A stretch of DNA of 64,000 nucleotides from Fortiea contorta PCC 7126 (GTDB taxonomy: Bacteria > Cyanobacteriota > Cyanobacteriia > Cyanobacteriales > Nostocaceae), in the NCBI RefSeq assembly GCF_000332295.1, contig NZ_KB235930.1, positions 3,623,895 through 3,687,894 of the forward strand. Reading direction: 5' to 3'. Under the pieces are notes generated by a model. The model was not told the origin of the DNA and did no database searches. It saw only the letters and a list, made by a program, of their open reading frames with translations. This document shows, piece after piece, positions 1 through 8,550 of the stretch. Numbering within the stretch: the stretch's first letter is position 1; every line of letters begins with the position of its first letter. Both the position numbers and the translations under genes were made by a program.

Positions 1-562
1 CCGATACCGGTCTTAACCAGCAGCAAGTAGCTTCAAATGTCTGCCCGATGGTCGCGACAATCTTTTCTAGCATACTGTCGTAGTCTAAAGACTCCCGAAT
101 TGCTGTCGTCACTGCATTAAACAAAGACTCCCGACGCAAAGCCCGACGCAATTCCTGGGTACGCTTTTTCACTAAACGATATGTATCAGTGGCTTGCTCG
201 ACTAATGTCTTGAGCCGTTCTGGATTCCAAGGTTTGGTGATGTATTTAAAAACTTGACCAGAATTAATAGCATCCACCAAGTCTTCGACATCAGTAAAAC
301 CAGTCAACAAAATCCGAATTGTGTCGGGAAAGCGCTCTACTGTACGACTAAGAAACTCCGTACCGTTCATTTCTGGCATTCTTTGGTCAGAAATAATCAC
401 GGCCATTTCACCTTCTTTTTCTAAGATTTCTAAAGCACCACGGGCATGGCTAGCTTGGTATACTTGAAAATCTCTTCTGAAAGTGCGGTAGAGTAAATCT
501 AAGTTGTCTGGCTCATCGTCTACCACCATGAGCTTAAGTTTTTCTCCCTCAATCTCGGTCAT
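1..562 (-). CDS. Response regulator with REC and start of GAF domain (3' part off window)
   Basis: Partial gene; its C-terminal part lies beyond base 1. The 187 visible residues begin at an ATG at 562. They contain a receiver domain with the acidic pair in VDDEPDN, the phospho-acceptor Asp59 in IISDQRMP, the conserved Thr in LLTGFTD and Lys110 in KYITKPW. A short coiled linker follows (about residues 125-150), then sequence typical of a GAF domain start (AIRESLDYDSMLEKIV). In this family the receiver accepts phosphate from a histidine kinase and the downstream module, often GAF plus kinase or cyclase, is the output; the output module is not visible here. It lies 169 bp downstream of the NarL-type regulator on the same strand, so co-transcription is possible but unproven. 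Confidence 0.85.
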   Translation of the reverse strand, partial: MTEIEGEKLKLMVVDDEPDNLDLLYRTFRRDFQVYQASHARGALEILEKEGEMAVIISDQRMPEMNGTEFLSRTVERFPDTIRILLTGFTDVEDLVDAINSGQVFKYITKPWNPERLKTLVEQATDTYRLVKKRTQELRRALRRESLFNAVTTAIRESLDYDSMLEKIVATIGQTFEATCCWLRPVS

Positions 563-731
563 ATTTGACTTAAATTTTTACATAATTAAATAGCTGGCGA
601 GACAGAATTATCTTGATCTCACCAAACAATCAACCAACAATTAAACATTCAATTTGTGAGGAAATTCACCAACTTTTAGTTGTCAATTTTCCCAATTTTC
701 TTCTAGAGTGACTACAACTCTAAAATTAACT

Positions 732-1451
732 TTATCCTACTAACCCAGAGCGTAAAGCGCGAACTGCTGCTTGGGTACGGTCGTCAGCACATAGCTTATT
801 CAATATATTGCGGACGTGAGTTTTGACAGTGCCCACGGTGATGTAAAGTCTTTCGGCAATTAATGCATTGCTACAACCTTCGACAATCAACTGTAACACT
901 TCTAATTCTCTATCCGTCAGGGTGTAAGGATCTATAATATCTTGAGTTTCTTCCCCATCCGGGTTTTGTGCAGAATTTTTTGTGCTTGATAATACCGTAT
1001 CTTGTTTAGGCGGATTTTGTTGTGCTTGTTGTAAGACAATCCGAGCGATCGCCGGATCAATCCAAGCGTTGCCATTATAAGTGACGCGAACTGCTTCCAG
1101 CAAATTATCAAACTTGATATCCTTCATACAGTAGGAATCGGCACCAGCAGCAAAAGCTGCTAACACTGCTTCTTTGTTATCTCGGAGAGTTAAAATTAGC
1201 ACCCTTGTTGCCAACTCCTCACCATTAGCAGTAGCTTTCAACTCCCGTGTCAGTTCAATACCATCCTTATCTGGTAAACCGATATCCACGATCGCAATAT
1301 CAGGCTGTAGCGTTTTTAACATTTTTAGGCCTTCCGCAGCATTCGCAGCTTCTCCCACAATCTCAATTTCTTCTCGCTGCAGCAGTGCTGTCCGAATACC
1401 CACACGGGTAAGATCATGATCTTCAATCAGAGCAATCCGAATTTTACTCAT
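732..1451 (-). CDS. NarL/FixJ family response regulator
   Basis: DNA-binding two-component regulator of 239 residues. The receiver domain (about 1-125) has Asp10/Asp11 in IEDHD, phospho-acceptor Asp56 in AIVDIGLP and the switch Thr in LILTLRD. A Gln/Pro-rich linker (about 145-170) leads to a LuxR-type helix-turn-helix (about 172-235; LTDRELEVLQLIVEG, then GTVKTHVRNILNKL). The open frame extends two codons upstream to a TTG, but the ATG at 1451 is preferred. No cognate kinase is adjacent; the FIST/kinase pair 2 kb away on the same strand is the nearest candidate, which is inference. Cyanobacterial Rre1/Ycf29 has the same architecture, but I cannot assign orthology. Confidence 0.9.
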   Translation of the reverse strand: MSKIRIALIEDHDLTRVGIRTALLQREEIEIVGEAANAAEGLKMLKTLQPDIAIVDIGLPDKDGIELTRELKATANGEELATRVLILTLRDNKEAVLAAFAAGADSYCMKDIKFDNLLEAVRVTYNGNAWIDPAIARIVLQQAQQNPPKQDTVLSSTKNSAQNPDGEETQDIIDPYTLTDRELEVLQLIVEGCSNALIAERLYITVGTVKTHVRNILNKLCADDRTQAAVRALRSGLVG

Positions 1452-2410
1452 AGTCAAATTCCGCCCGTTACACTACCTTAACTGTAAAATTGAGTTTACT
1501 CAAAAGTCTGAGAATAAACTCCGAAAAAAATGCCCGGCCCTATCGGTCATATTTTGGCTTTGCAACTATGCTGTTGGTGTCAAGACCCCAGGGAAATTGG
1601 CAAAGGCTGGACATTTTCACCAAGAAAACGTCCTTAAAAGATACAATTTCCACAGATAATTACAAACATCTAGAACTGCTCAGTGAACCAAGTTAGCATT
1701 TAGAAATGCTGCTAGTGCCAAAGGCGTTCACTCCCACTACAAGCATGACACTCCCATCTTGACGGTGTGACTGCGCTCATCGTTGACATTCTCTCCACAC
1801 CAAGTGCTGGAGTGCATGGGTCTATTAAGATACTGTTTTTGGCTTCCTCTTTTTGCAACTTGACTTACAAGGAGGAATTTTTTCTTGGGCAAATTGTCGA
1901 TAACTCACGTTAACAGACAACAAATTATATCAAATTGTCAAAATCTCAACTACCCCAAAGATATACCATCTCTGCCTCCGTTCTTTGCTGATTAGCTCTA
2001 GATCCGCTCTTGTTGAGTAGAAGACAGTGATTTGTGTCGGTTGCAAAAATAGCTATCTATTTAGAGATGATTTATCAAGTAAAGCTTAAATGGTAGTAGT
2101 GTTAGTGGTGAGAGTACGGCACTATGAGCAAGCGGTGCCCTGCGGCAATTTATACTGTTGCTCATACTCAAATCCTGACACTGCCGTAACACACCCTACT
2201 GAACTGAATATTTACTATCTTGATGGCAAACAGTAATTGATAGAGAGTTTTTATTTATTTGGTGAAAACATGGGAGTTACTAAGAATACCTTGTTTTTAG
2301 TTCACAAGTAAACAATTTGTTTTTGTTAGCAATGAGGACAGACACTGGACGAGAATTTTTGATAAACTAATGGCCAAGAAAATATGGTGTGAGGCTAATC
2401 AAGGTAGGCT
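1452..2410. other. Intergenic region, no convincing gene
   Basis: About 960 bp between divergently oriented genes. No open frame here looks like protein. The visible structure is an inverted repeat TATGAGCA/TGCTCATA (arms 2123-2130 and 2159-2166) in a stretch that also holds GGCAC/GTGCC, resembling interspersed repeats of Nostocales. The region must carry the promoters of both flanking genes, but I could not identify convincing -35/-10 pairs. Confidence 0.6.
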
Positions 2411-3175
2411 ATGTCTAAATTGCCTAAACCGCTTTCAGTGTTGGGAATGCCAGTTCATGTGATGAACAACTATCCAGGCTGGTTACTAGAACGCCTAGAA
2501 CAAGGTAGAGGAACTCATGTAGTCACGCTCAATGCAGAAATGACTATCCAAGCAGAGCGGAATGGTTCTTTAGCTCAAATTATACAAAATGCAGAGTTAG
2601 TGATTCCAGACGGCGCCGGCGTAGTTCTGTATTTGCAGTGGCTATTATGGCAAAAAGTGCAACGTTGTCCCGGAATTGAACTAGCAGAAACATTGTTGCA
2701 AGAAATTACTAAGCAACACAAAGGCGCAAAGGTATTTTTTTACGGAGGCGCCCCAGGTGTAGCTGCAAAAGCCGGAGATTTTTGTCAGCAGCAAATTTCC
2801 GGTTTAAATATAGTCGGTACTTACTCTGGTTTTCATTCTGTTGAAGAAGAACAACAATTGCGAGAAACTCTCACCCAATTACAGCCACAATTGATTTTTG
2901 TGGGTTTGGGAGTGCCACGTCAAGAGTTATGGATTGCTCAAAACCGTCAATTGTGCCCTCAAGCAATTTGGATTGGTGTTGGCGGTAGTTTTGATATTTG
3001 GTCAGGAACGAAAAATCGCGCTCCCGCTTGGTTAGGAAAGAACAATTTAGAATGGTTGTATCGACTTTATAAAGAACCTTGGCGTTGGCGACGGATGTTG
3101 GCTTTACCAGAGTTTGTGATCAAAGCTTTTGTTTATCACTTTGCTGACAAAAGTACGGCAATTAGTGAGGTTTGA
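2411..3175 (+). CDS. WecG/TagA/CpsF family glycosyltransferase
   Basis: Glycosyltransferase of 254 residues, close to the usual family length. Members transfer N-acetylmannosamine or a related sugar from a UDP donor to a polyprenyl-diphosphate-linked acceptor on the cytoplasmic membrane face during surface polysaccharide synthesis. Family signatures seen: VVTLNAEMTIQA near residue 37, VIPDGAGVV near 65 (catalytic-region Asp), FFYGGAPGVA near 110, GLGVPRQELWIAQ near 165 and GVGGSFDIWSG near 192. A basic C-terminus (about 215-235) is typical of the membrane-contacting appendage. The ATG is preceded by AAGGTAGG. The gene stands alone between signalling genes, so sugar and acceptor cannot be inferred from context. 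Confidence 0.88.
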   Translation: MSKLPKPLSVLGMPVHVMNNYPGWLLERLEQGRGTHVVTLNAEMTIQAERNGSLAQIIQNAELVIPDGAGVVLYLQWLLWQKVQRCPGIELAETLLQEITKQHKGAKVFFYGGAPGVAAKAGDFCQQQISGLNIVGTYSGFHSVEEEQQLRETLTQLQPQLIFVGLGVPRQELWIAQNRQLCPQAIWIGVGGSFDIWSGTKNRAPAWLGKNNLEWLYRLYKEPWRWRRMLALPEFVIKAFVYHFADKSTAISEV

Positions 3176-3236
3176 TCGAGGGTTTAGAGACTAAGCTGTA
3201 GCGCATCAAAATTATACACCTGTTTAGGCTCACAAA

Positions 3237-3274
3237 AGTCCAGAGTTGGCATCCTTCACTTTCGACTCTGGACT
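3237..3274. terminator. Inverted repeat between convergent genes, possible bidirectional terminator
   Basis: Perfect 10-bp arms AGTCCAGAGT (3237-3246) and ACTCTGGACT (3265-3274) with an 18-nt loop lie between the stop codons of the glycosyltransferase and the histidine kinase. There is no clear T-run on either strand, so this is a candidate only. Confidence 0.4.
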
Positions 3275-3317
3275 CTTGACAAACCGCATAAGTCATACCA
3301 ATTACCAATCCTGAAAC

Positions 3318-4385
3318 TTACTGGTGGACGGGAATAGATACGACAAATTCTGTTCCTGCTCCTGGTGTAGAAAAAACTTCTAATTTGCCGCGATGTTTTT
3401 CGGTGATGATTTGATAGCTGATAGCCATACCCATACCTGTGCCCTTACCGACGGGTTTTGTGGTAAAAAAGGGATTGAAAATTTGTGTTTGAATTGATGG
3501 GGAAATACCAGTACCATTGTCAGCGATCGCAATTTTTGCCCAATGAGAATCAACAACGGTGGTACTGATTTTGATGCAACCGGGAGCAGTCTGAATTTCT
3601 TGATAGCTTTTTGACAAGTTTACTTCTTCAATGGCTTCGATCGCATTGGCTAAAATGTTCATGAAGACTTGGTTGATCTGTCCGGCGTAGCACTCTACAA
3701 GTAACAAATCACCATAATCTCTGATCACCTCAATCTCTGGGCTTTTTTCTGTAGCTTTGAGGCGGTGCTGCAAAATCATTAAAGTATTATCAATCCCTTC
3801 GTGCAAATCCACTGCTTTAAGTTCGCTCTCATCTAAGCGAGAGAAGTTCCGCAGCGACAACACAATATCCCGGATGCGCTCTGTGCCAATACTCATTGAT
3901 TTTAAAACCTTAATCGCATCTTTTTCTAGAAACTCTAGATCGATGGCTTGGCGTTCGGCTTGAATTTCCGCCGGTGGATTGGGGAAATAATGATGATAAA
4001 GCTGAATCAGTCGCAATAAGTCATGAGTGTATTCTGTGATGTGTCTAAGATTGCCATAGATAAAGCCCACAGGGTTGTTGATTTCATGAGCAATTCCCGC
4101 TACCATTTGACCCAAGGCAGACATCTTTTCATTTTGAATCATCTGCCCTTGCACCATATGCAACCTATGGAGCGTATTTTCTAACTCGCGGCTTCTTTGC
4201 TCTAATTCTTGGCGAGATTCTTGTAACTCACAAATCACTTTCTTCAGCAAATATTCCTTAGAAGCAATGTGAGTTTCTAACAAGCGACGTTCAGCTTCCG
4301 AGCGCTCTAGCTTCTTGTTCAAGACGCGGTTCTCCTTTTCCAGAGATTTTGGCTGGATAGGGTCATCTTGGTTATCGTACACCAC
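3318..4385 (-). CDS. Sensor histidine kinase (cytoplasmic)
   Basis: Histidine kinase of 355 residues without membrane segments. An N-terminal coiled coil (about 12-80) precedes the HisKA domain with phospho-acceptor His100 in QMVAGIAHEINNP. The HATPase domain shows the N box (MNILANAIEAI), G1 box (IADNGTGIS), F box (IFNPFFTTKP) and G2 box (GKGTGMGMAIS). The start is a GTG at 4385 that directly abuts the TGA of the upstream FIST gene, so translation is probably coupled. The kinase lacks its own sensor domain, so the FIST protein is its likely ligand-sensing partner; that pairing is inference from gene order. No receiver gene is adjacent. Confidence 0.92.
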   Translation of the reverse strand: MVYDNQDDPIQPKSLEKENRVLNKKLERSEAERRLLETHIASKEYLLKKVICELQESRQELEQRSRELENTLHRLHMVQGQMIQNEKMSALGQMVAGIAHEINNPVGFIYGNLRHITEYTHDLLRLIQLYHHYFPNPPAEIQAERQAIDLEFLEKDAIKVLKSMSIGTERIRDIVLSLRNFSRLDESELKAVDLHEGIDNTLMILQHRLKATEKSPEIEVIRDYGDLLLVECYAGQINQVFMNILANAIEAIEEVNLSKSYQEIQTAPGCIKISTTVVDSHWAKIAIADNGTGISPSIQTQIFNPFFTTKPVGKGTGMGMAISYQIITEKHRGKLEVFSTPGAGTEFVVSIPVHQ

Positions 4386-5543
4386 TCACTTTGTCCCCAA
4401 TAGCAGTGTGATAAAAGTTTTGTTATGAAATTGTGTTTCTCCTCCCCTGACTAAAGAAGCTATTTCACCATAAGAATAAAACCCAGCCGCAACTAATCCT
4501 TGGGGTAAGAGATTTTTCACCAGTTGATATTCGTCTTTCGCCTGAGTTCCCAAAATTCGCCGCCGACAAGCACAAGAAATCAGTAGTGCGGCTGTTGGTT
4601 CTGTTCCAGGATATTCAGCTAAAGCATTCTTTAATGATGTTTCACAAGCTGATAAGATACTTTCATTAGTTGTATCTGTAATTTGCACTACTGCTTGTTC
4701 GGTCACATCTGAGAAAAATCTCACGCTCCCAGTTTCTACATCGTAACCGTTGGGTGCTCGCATATAAAACCGATTTTCATCATCAAAAACTGCCAAAGCG
4801 TGAATAGCAAAATTAGAAATAAACTGGTCTACACCGAGATAGTGTTGATAATAATCTAAGGTGCGTTGTCCATCAATTTCATAAACAATGTTGCGGTCTA
4901 CTTTAGTGACGCGGCTGTTTTGGCTGATAGGATGCCAACCATTGGCGACTCCATGAGAAAATAGCAAGTTACCAGAGAACAACAATACGGGAATCGCATC
5001 ACTGAGCACTTCATTCTGAAAAAATTGATAGGTTTTTTCAAAGATATAATCATCTGCAGTCATCCCGCCAATGATGGGGAAATTATCTCCTAAACTCTGT
5101 TTTAATCCTTCTAAAATTAAGACTGCATTGCTGGTGAGACTTTCGGGAAAAGTGATACATAATTGCGGTGGGGATGTGCTTTTAGCTTTGGCTTCAGCGA
5201 CTGCTTGTTGGGCTGCAAACACTGGATCTTTTGATGCATCTCGCCCGACCCCAGCGTGAATTTCTACCTCATCACTAGCAAATAACATTAATATCAAAGA
5301 ATCTTGTTGAAACTCCAGCACTGTAGAAATTTCCCCGTTAGTCGTGCCACCAATTAACTCAACTCCAGGATATAAATCCTGAATATGTTGTAAAATTAAT
5401 GCGTGGTCAAAATCTGTAGCCGCAAACAGAATTCCCGCTTGCGGTGTTGCGCCTGCAAGTCGAGAGCTACATTGTTGTAAAACTTCAGCGATCGCATCTT
5501 CAGAATCAGGATCGTTACTATGACCAACAACCACTTGCAACAT
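4386..5543 (-). CDS. FIST domain sensory protein
   Basis: Protein of 385 residues matching the FIST (F-box and intracellular signal transduction) architecture: an N-terminal FIST_N domain (about 1-215; LQVVVGHSNDPDSEDAI, LIGGTTNGEIS, FPIIGGMTADDY) and a FIST_C domain (about 225-380; AIHALAVFDDENRFYMRAP, LISCACRRRILG, GFYSYGEIAS). FIST domains are thought to bind small ligands such as amino acids and to feed two-component systems. No signal peptide or membrane segment is seen. It is the first gene of a two-gene unit with a histidine kinase, stop and start codon being adjacent. The ligand is unknown. Confidence 0.9.
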   Translation of the reverse strand: MLQVVVGHSNDPDSEDAIAEVLQQCSSRLAGATPQAGILFAATDFDHALILQHIQDLYPGVELIGGTTNGEISTVLEFQQDSLILMLFASDEVEIHAGVGRDASKDPVFAAQQAVAEAKAKSTSPPQLCITFPESLTSNAVLILEGLKQSLGDNFPIIGGMTADDYIFEKTYQFFQNEVLSDAIPVLLFSGNLLFSHGVANGWHPISQNSRVTKVDRNIVYEIDGQRTLDYYQHYLGVDQFISNFAIHALAVFDDENRFYMRAPNGYDVETGSVRFFSDVTEQAVVQITDTTNESILSACETSLKNALAEYPGTEPTAALLISCACRRRILGTQAKDEYQLVKNLLPQGLVAAGFYSYGEIASLVRGGETQFHNKTFITLLLGTK

Positions 5544-5933
5544 AACAAATTATTTGTAAATTTTTATAATGGGACGCCAGTTTAAATCAGGTCGCTGTAT
5601 TCTGCGACTTAGACTTAGATTGCCCAATTAATGACGTTAAATCTCAACATTTAACTATCAATTAGCAAAAAATCTCCAAACTTACTGGATGATGAGTTAA
5701 AAACTATCTAAATTACAGTTGGCTGGGTAATGACCGTCATTCATCCTGTGTTATTTGTCTTGACAAAAGACAGGCGACAGATGCTTAAATGATAGTCTTG
5801 AGCCCAAGATTATAGAACTTAGACGCATATCAATCGTCGGATTTATCGAAATGCGATCGCTATTAACTTGGCAATGCACATTGTGGTTGATTGAATGCAC
5901 CCAAATCATAAATAACAAACAAAGGTGAAACTT
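5544..5933. other. Divergent promoter region, nothing else seen
   Basis: AT-rich spacer of about 390 bp between the FIST gene and the methyltransferase-like gene. It holds one HIP1 palindrome and a TTGACA hexamer at 5760-5765 that would suit a -35 element for the rightward gene, but no convincing -10 follows at normal spacing. No small gene or RNA recognised. Confidence 0.5.
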
Positions 5934-6620
5934 ATGGCAATGGTTCTAGACAAAGTAGTTCCATTCGGACGCTCAATGGATGAATATATTAAAATGTTTA
6001 GTCTAACTGATGCAGACTTAAATCAAAATATAATTGGTATTGGCGATGGCCCCGCCAGTTTTAACGCCCAAATGACACGCCAAGGTAAAAATGTAGTTTC
6101 CCTAGACCCACTGTATCAATTTAATGCTGATGAAATTCTGCAAAGATTTAACGCCGTAGTAGATGATATTATCAATCAAGTCAAAGCTTCCCCTGGAGAT
6201 TGGGACTGGAGCTATCATCAATCTCCAGAAAACTTGCGGCGTAATCGAGTGCAAGTGATCACAGAATTTTTATCTGATTATGAAACTGGCAAACAAAACA
6301 ACCGTTACATAATTGGAGAACTACCGCGTTTAGCATTCGCAAATCAAGAATTTGATTTAGCCTTATGTTCACATTTTTTATTTTTATATTCTGACCATCT
6401 CGACTATAATTTTCATCTAGCATCAGTAGGCGAAATGCTACGCATTGCGAAAGAAGTGAGAATTTTTCCCCTCCTCACCTTAATGTTGCAACCTTCTCCC
6501 TATCTAGAAGGAATTATTCAGCATTACACCTCCCAAGGTTATGAGGTAGAGATTAAGAAAGTTGGGTACTCACTACAGCGGGGAGGGAATCAGATGATGA
6601 GGATAGGGAAGAGGGGGTAG
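5934..6620 (+). CDS. SAM-dependent methyltransferase-like protein
   Basis: Protein of 228 residues with a Rossmann-type first strand and glycine loop (IIGIGDGPASF, about 34-44), an acidic second-strand end (VVSLDPLY) and a late class I methyltransferase-like segment (FDLALCSHFLFLYSD). Substrate unknown. The open frame extends three codons further to a GTG at 5925, but AAAGGTG overlaps that codon and is well placed for the ATG at 5934, which I chose. The last residues run into a G-rich stretch (GGGAAGAGGGG) and may be locus-specific. It converges with the histidine phosphatase gene 27 bp away. Similar proteins are widespread in cyanobacteria, usually annotated only as methyltransferase domain. 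Confidence 0.75.
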   Translation: MAMVLDKVVPFGRSMDEYIKMFSLTDADLNQNIIGIGDGPASFNAQMTRQGKNVVSLDPLYQFNADEILQRFNAVVDDIINQVKASPGDWDWSYHQSPENLRRNRVQVITEFLSDYETGKQNNRYIIGELPRLAFANQEFDLALCSHFLFLYSDHLDYNFHLASVGEMLRIAKEVRIFPLLTLMLQPSPYLEGIIQHYTSQGYEVEIKKVGYSLQRGGNQMMRIGKRG

Positions 6621-6647
6621 GGAAGAGGGGTTAGCGGTAGGAATTAC

Positions 6648-7286
6648 TTAAGTACCTAGTAAATTACGCAACCGTGCATCTAAATGAGTGCGGTCTGCTA
6701 GGGCTTGCAACAGGGGCCCGTGGGAGGTAAATTGTACAATACTGACTGAGCCAACGGGACATCCTAAACGATAGCGGAAACGCCCCACATCAATTCCTAA
6801 CAAGCTACACAACATAATTCTGATGGTTGCTTTGTGAGCAACAACTAAGATATTGCCATCATCATATGAGTGTTTGATTTCTTCAATTACTTGCATAGCA
6901 CGAGAAGCGATGGTGACGGCCATTTCTCCGCCAGTGGGTGCATACCAAGCAGGGTCGGCTGACCACGCAATATAATCATCATGATATTCTCGACTGATTT
7001 TATCTGGGGTTTGTCCTTCCCACTGCCCGTAGTTAATTTCTTTTAAACCATCTCGCAATTGAGGTTGCATTGAGAGCGCCACACATAAAGGTTTTGCTGT
7101 CGCTACAGTTCGCTGCATTGGACTACAAAAAATGGCTTTCCAAGCGGTGGAACTATACGCGGATGCAAAAGCCTCGGCCATCTCCTCGCCTTCTGCAGTC
7201 AGCGCTGAATCTATCGAACCACAATAAGCATTCTTCAAGCTGCATTCTGTTTGTCCGTGACGAAGGAAATACAAAGTTAAACTCAA
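6648..7286 (-). CDS. Histidine phosphatase family protein
   Basis: Phosphoglycerate-mutase-like phosphatase of 212 residues. The catalytic LRHGQTE motif lies at residues 8-14 (His10 phospho-acceptor), a conserved Arg in FCSPMQRTVATAKPL, the acid in EINYGQWEG and the second catalytic His in VVAHKATIRIM. The start is a TTG at 7286, supported by AAGGAG eight nucleotides upstream and by the RHG motif sitting at its usual distance from the N-terminus. The family includes phosphoserine phosphatases, cobalamin-pathway phosphatases and sugar phosphatases; the substrate cannot be told from sequence. It is divergent from the FtsE-type gene. Confidence 0.9.
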   Translation of the reverse strand: MSLTLYFLRHGQTECSLKNAYCGSIDSALTAEGEEMAEAFASAYSSTAWKAIFCSPMQRTVATAKPLCVALSMQPQLRDGLKEINYGQWEGQTPDKISREYHDDYIAWSADPAWYAPTGGEMAVTIASRAMQVIEEIKHSYDDGNILVVAHKATIRIMLCSLLGIDVGRFRYRLGCPVGSVSIVQFTSHGPLLQALADRTHLDARLRNLLGT

Positions 7287-7481
7287 AATGTTTTCTCCTT
7301 GTTCGTTATTGGTTGAGGACTAGGGCGTGTAATTGTTGGGTTTCACTTCTTGGAAGCTAACTGATTAACTATGCAATCTCCAGCAGATAAAAAAAATTAA
7401 AAATTTGGCATTTGAGATTTCTGGGTTCTACTTGGGAATCCTTATTTTTAGGTGAATTTTCCAGATTAAACTTTTAGAGGA

Positions 7482-8228
7482 ATGTCAGTATTCACAAATT
7501 CAGCAACGACTAAGAAATTTGTTCATCCAGACAACGGTGAAACTCAGCAACACAGTAGCCCGACTTCTATTGTTTTGCAATTACGCTCTGTAACCAAAAC
7601 CTATGATAACGGCTATCAAGCACTGCTAGATGTGAATATCGAGGTGAAACAGCAAGAATTTTTATTTATTACAGGACCGAGTGGTTCTGGTAAATCAACG
7701 CTCTTGAAACTGCTATATGGTGGCGAGTTAGCGACACAGGGACAAGTGATTGTTAATGATTGCGATTTGGCTAATTTGCGGGGCGATCGCTTATCATTAT
7801 TCCGGCGGCGAATTGGTATTGTGTTTCAAGATTACAAACTCATCCCACAACGGACAGTAGCAGAAAATGTCACTTTTGTGTTGCAAGCCCAAGGTTATAC
7901 CCGCAAAGAAATCTACCGTCGCTTAGAACCAACCTTGAAACTTGTGGGTTTGCTGTCCAAAGCTGATCATTTTCCAGATCAACTGTCTGGGGGAGAGCAA
8001 CAGAGAGTTAGTATTGCGAGAGCAATAGTGGGGACACCACCATTAATTTTGGCTGATGAACCCACAGGAAATCTCGACCCGGATAATTCTTGGCAAGTGA
8101 TGCAGATTTTGCAAAAATTAAATTCTTTTGGGGCTACTGTAATTGTCACTACTCATGACGAACAACTAGTGAGACGGTGCAATCACTCAGTGATACAAGT
8201 GCGTGATGGTAAGCTGTATAGAAAATAA
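7482..8228 (+). CDS. ftsE: ABC transporter ATP-binding protein, FtsE type
   Basis: ATPase of 248 residues with Walker A GPSGSGKST (65-73), Q-loop in VFQDYKL, ABC signature LSGGEQQ (168-174), Walker B LILADEP (188-194) and the H-loop His in TTHDEQ. The sequence between signature and Walker B and the DYKL after the Q-loop fit FtsE, which with FtsX controls peptidoglycan hydrolysis at the division site. A 30-residue N-terminal extension is not part of the core fold. Start ATG follows TAGAGG. No ftsX is adjacent, so the membrane partner must be elsewhere; a related lipoprotein-export ATPase cannot be wholly excluded. Confidence 0.82.
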   Translation: MSVFTNSATTKKFVHPDNGETQQHSSPTSIVLQLRSVTKTYDNGYQALLDVNIEVKQQEFLFITGPSGSGKSTLLKLLYGGELATQGQVIVNDCDLANLRGDRLSLFRRRIGIVFQDYKLIPQRTVAENVTFVLQAQGYTRKEIYRRLEPTLKLVGLLSKADHFPDQLSGGEQQRVSIARAIVGTPPLILADEPTGNLDPDNSWQVMQILQKLNSFGATVIVTTHDEQLVRRCNHSVIQVRDGKLYRK

Positions 8229-8296
8229 GCTATGAGGAGCGGGCTACGGGATTTTTGAATGCTCAAAATTATTTCCCCTAGCCCCTAACCCCATTG

Positions 8297-8491
8297 GTGT
8301 CAACTTCAGCCACAGATGGCTGATTGCAGGGCTTACCTACCCGCCTGAGAATGAATTCCCTCTCTTATAGCTGAAGTCTACTGAAGTAGACTAGGAATTT
8401 GTGAGAATTTTGAGTCATCTTGAGATGACTTAAGCTATGAGACTCAGAATTCATTCTGAGGCGGGACAAGGGTTTCACGTTAAGTTGACAC
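8297..8491. mobile_element. MITE-like element, copy 1
   Basis: Non-coding element of 195 bp ending in GTGTCAACTT (8297-8306) and its complement AAGTTGACAC (8482-8491). The left 17 bases (8290-8306) and right 33 bases (8465-8497) are identical to the ends of the element at 36638-36820, while the interiors are unrelated. No transposase is encoded. Flanking bases share CTAACCC near both ends (8285-8291 and just after 8497), a weaker duplication than in copy 2. A second palindrome is nested inside. Interpretation as a non-autonomous insertion is inference. Confidence 0.65.
8340..8465. repeat. Nested palindromic repeat with internal hairpins
   Basis: Arms 8340-8358 and 8447-8465 are 19 bases each and match as an inverted repeat at 18 of 19 positions (CCCGCCTGAGAATGAATTC and complement). 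Further inside, TTATAGCTGAAGTC pairs with GACTTAAGCTATGA, and two small hairpins (AGTCTACTGAAGTAGACT; AGTCATCTTGAGATGACT) sit head to tail. The multi-branched fold resembles interspersed repeats of filamentous cyanobacteria. Confidence 0.7.
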
Positions 8492-8499
8492 GTATGATC

Positions 8500-8550
8500 T
8501 AACCCCTCTTCCCTGTTCTCTAACCCCTGTTCCCTAACCCCTAACCCTGA
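8500..8550. repeat. Short tandem repeat of CCCTAAC/TTCCCT type
   Basis: Imperfect heptamer-like runs of TTCCCT and CTAACCCC just downstream of MITE copy 1, reaching into the 3' end of the next gene. Such short tandemly repeated repetitive sequences are typical of Nostocales intergenic DNA. Confidence 0.6.

Noticed and set aside
1490-1696. 68-codon frame downstream of the NarL regulator start
   Set aside because: Non-ATG start, no motif, no ribosome-binding site; likely chance.
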